A stretch of DNA of 64,000 nt. Source: Subtercola boreus. GTDB lineage: Bacteria; Actinomycetota; Actinomycetes; Actinomycetales; Microbacteriaceae. This document shows positions 63,420 to 64,000 of the stretch, piece after piece. The stretch is taken from positions 1,426,001 to 1,490,000 of the forward strand of contig NZ_VFOO01000001.1 in assembly GCF_006716115.1 (NCBI RefSeq). Direction: 5' to 3'. The position numbers and the translations under genes were made by a program. Every line of letters starts with the position of its first letter. The stretch's first letter is position 1. The notes below the pieces were generated by a model that searched no databases, was not told where the DNA came from, and was given only the letters and a program-made list of their open reading frames with translations.

Positions 63420-64000
63420 ATGACCAACAGCAGAGAACACGCGTTCGGAGCGACCACCACGGCCCGGGAGGTGCTCGCCGGCGTGGACCTCTCGGGGCGG
63501 CGCGCCATCGTGACCGGAGCGGCGTCGGGTATCGGCACCGAGACCGCTCGCGAGCTCTCACGGGCCGGCGCCGAGGTGACCCTCGCGGTGCGGAACGTGC
63601 AGGCCGGGCGCGACGTCGCTGCGGGGATCGCAACATCCACAGGCCGCCCGGCACCTGACGTTCGAGAACTGGACCTCGCCGAACCAGCCTCGGTCGAGAG
63701 GTTTCTCGCCGGGTGGAGCGACGACGTGCACATCCTGGTGAACAATGCCGGGGTGATGGCGACCCCCCTGACGCGCACCTCCGAGGGCTGGGAGCTGCAG
63801 TTCGCCACCAACCACGTCGGCCACTTCCAGCTGGCGCTCGGGCTGCATGACGCGCTCGCCCGCAGCGGGAACGCCCGCGTCGTCGCCGTGAGTTCGGTCG
63901 GGCACGTCAACGGAGGGATCCTGTTCGACGACCCGAACATGCTCCGCCTGCCGTACGACCCGTGGGTCGCCTACAGCCAATCGAAGACGGCGAACATCCT
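63420..64000 (+). CDS. Short-chain dehydrogenase/reductase (truncated by window end)
   Basis: NAD(P)-dependent oxidoreductase of the SDR family. The visible 193 residues contain the cofactor motif VTGAASGIGTETA (about 32-44), the DVRELDLAEP acidic-adenine region, LVNNAGVMATPL, a Ser in AVSSVGHVNGG and the catalytic YSQSK near the window end. This resembles retinol-dehydrogenase/WW-oxidoreductase-like SDRs; the substrate is unknown. ATG 63420 has AGAGGAAG upstream. The 3' end lies outside the window. Confidence 0.9.
   Translation, partial: MTNSREHAFGATTTAREVLAGVDLSGRRAIVTGAASGIGTETARELSRAGAEVTLAVRNVQAGRDVAAGIATSTGRPAPDVRELDLAEPASVERFLAGWSDDVHILVNNAGVMATPLTRTSEGWELQFATNHVGHFQLALGLHDALARSGNARVVAVSSVGHVNGGILFDDPNMLRLPYDPWVAYSQSKTANI

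Overview
This 64 kb window is high-GC actinobacterial chromosome. The gene order, the long division and cell-wall (dcw) cluster with sepF and divIVA behind ftsZ, the class II DAHP synthase, the actinobacterial-only families (DUF3043, DUF3040, DUF3097, Rv2175c-like, GarA, FtsR) and many GTG or leaderless starts all fit Micrococcales. The MurE substrate motif is not the diaminopimelate type, which fits Microbacteriaceae (inference; no marker gene such as 16S is present). No tRNA, rRNA, CRISPR array, transposase or prophage was seen.

Layout. 1-8.4 kb: DUF3043 protein, then on the minus strand pyrD, nrdR, hisD, dnaE and an RluA-type pseudouridine synthase. 8.4-27.7 kb: one long minus-strand run, read in transcription order as mraZ, rsmH, ftsL, ftsI, murE, murF, mraY, murD, ftsW, murG, murC, ftsQ, ftsZ, yggS-like, sepF, yggT, divIVA, lspA. 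Many of these genes overlap by ATGA or GTGA. 27.8-32.5 kb: DUF3040 protein, polyprenyl synthase, a Rv2175c-like DNA-binding protein and a PASTA Ser/Thr kinase, a module also known from mycobacteria. 32.6-41.7 kb: metabolism (DAHP synthase, acyltransferase, ROK glucokinase, acyl-CoA ligase, peptide deformylase, pyruvate carboxylase). 41.8-44.7 kb: orphan ParA, two MerR regulators (one FtsR-like) and a GarA/OdhI-type FHA protein. 44.9-52 kb: DUF3097, aminodeoxychorismate lyase-like enzyme, TRIC-like membrane protein, HtrA-like protease, coiled-coil protein, S4 RNA-binding protein, and a protein of the type often labelled 3-methyladenine glycosylase.

52-56.4 kb is the most unusual locus. A small secreted two-cysteine peptide has its own promoter and is followed by a 78-residue protein, a membrane adaptor with a peptidoglycan-binding domain, an ABC ATPase and an FtsX-like permease, all with overlapping stop and start codons; a lipoprotein is divergent. 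It looks like a bacteriocin-type peptide plus export or immunity module. 56.4-64 kb holds accessory genes: an M15/LAS-like exported protein, a J-domain/NERD protein, aldo/keto reductase, VOC protein, a MocR regulator divergent from an EamA transporter, and a TetR regulator divergent from a short-chain dehydrogenase cut by the window end.

The window also carries several families of small repeats. A ~60 bp palindrome occurs once between dnaE and hisD and twice in frame inside ftsQ. A 52 bp hairpin element with compensatory base changes ends exactly at two stop codons. Two sets of tandem repeats re-copy the stop codons of ftsL and of the MocR gene.
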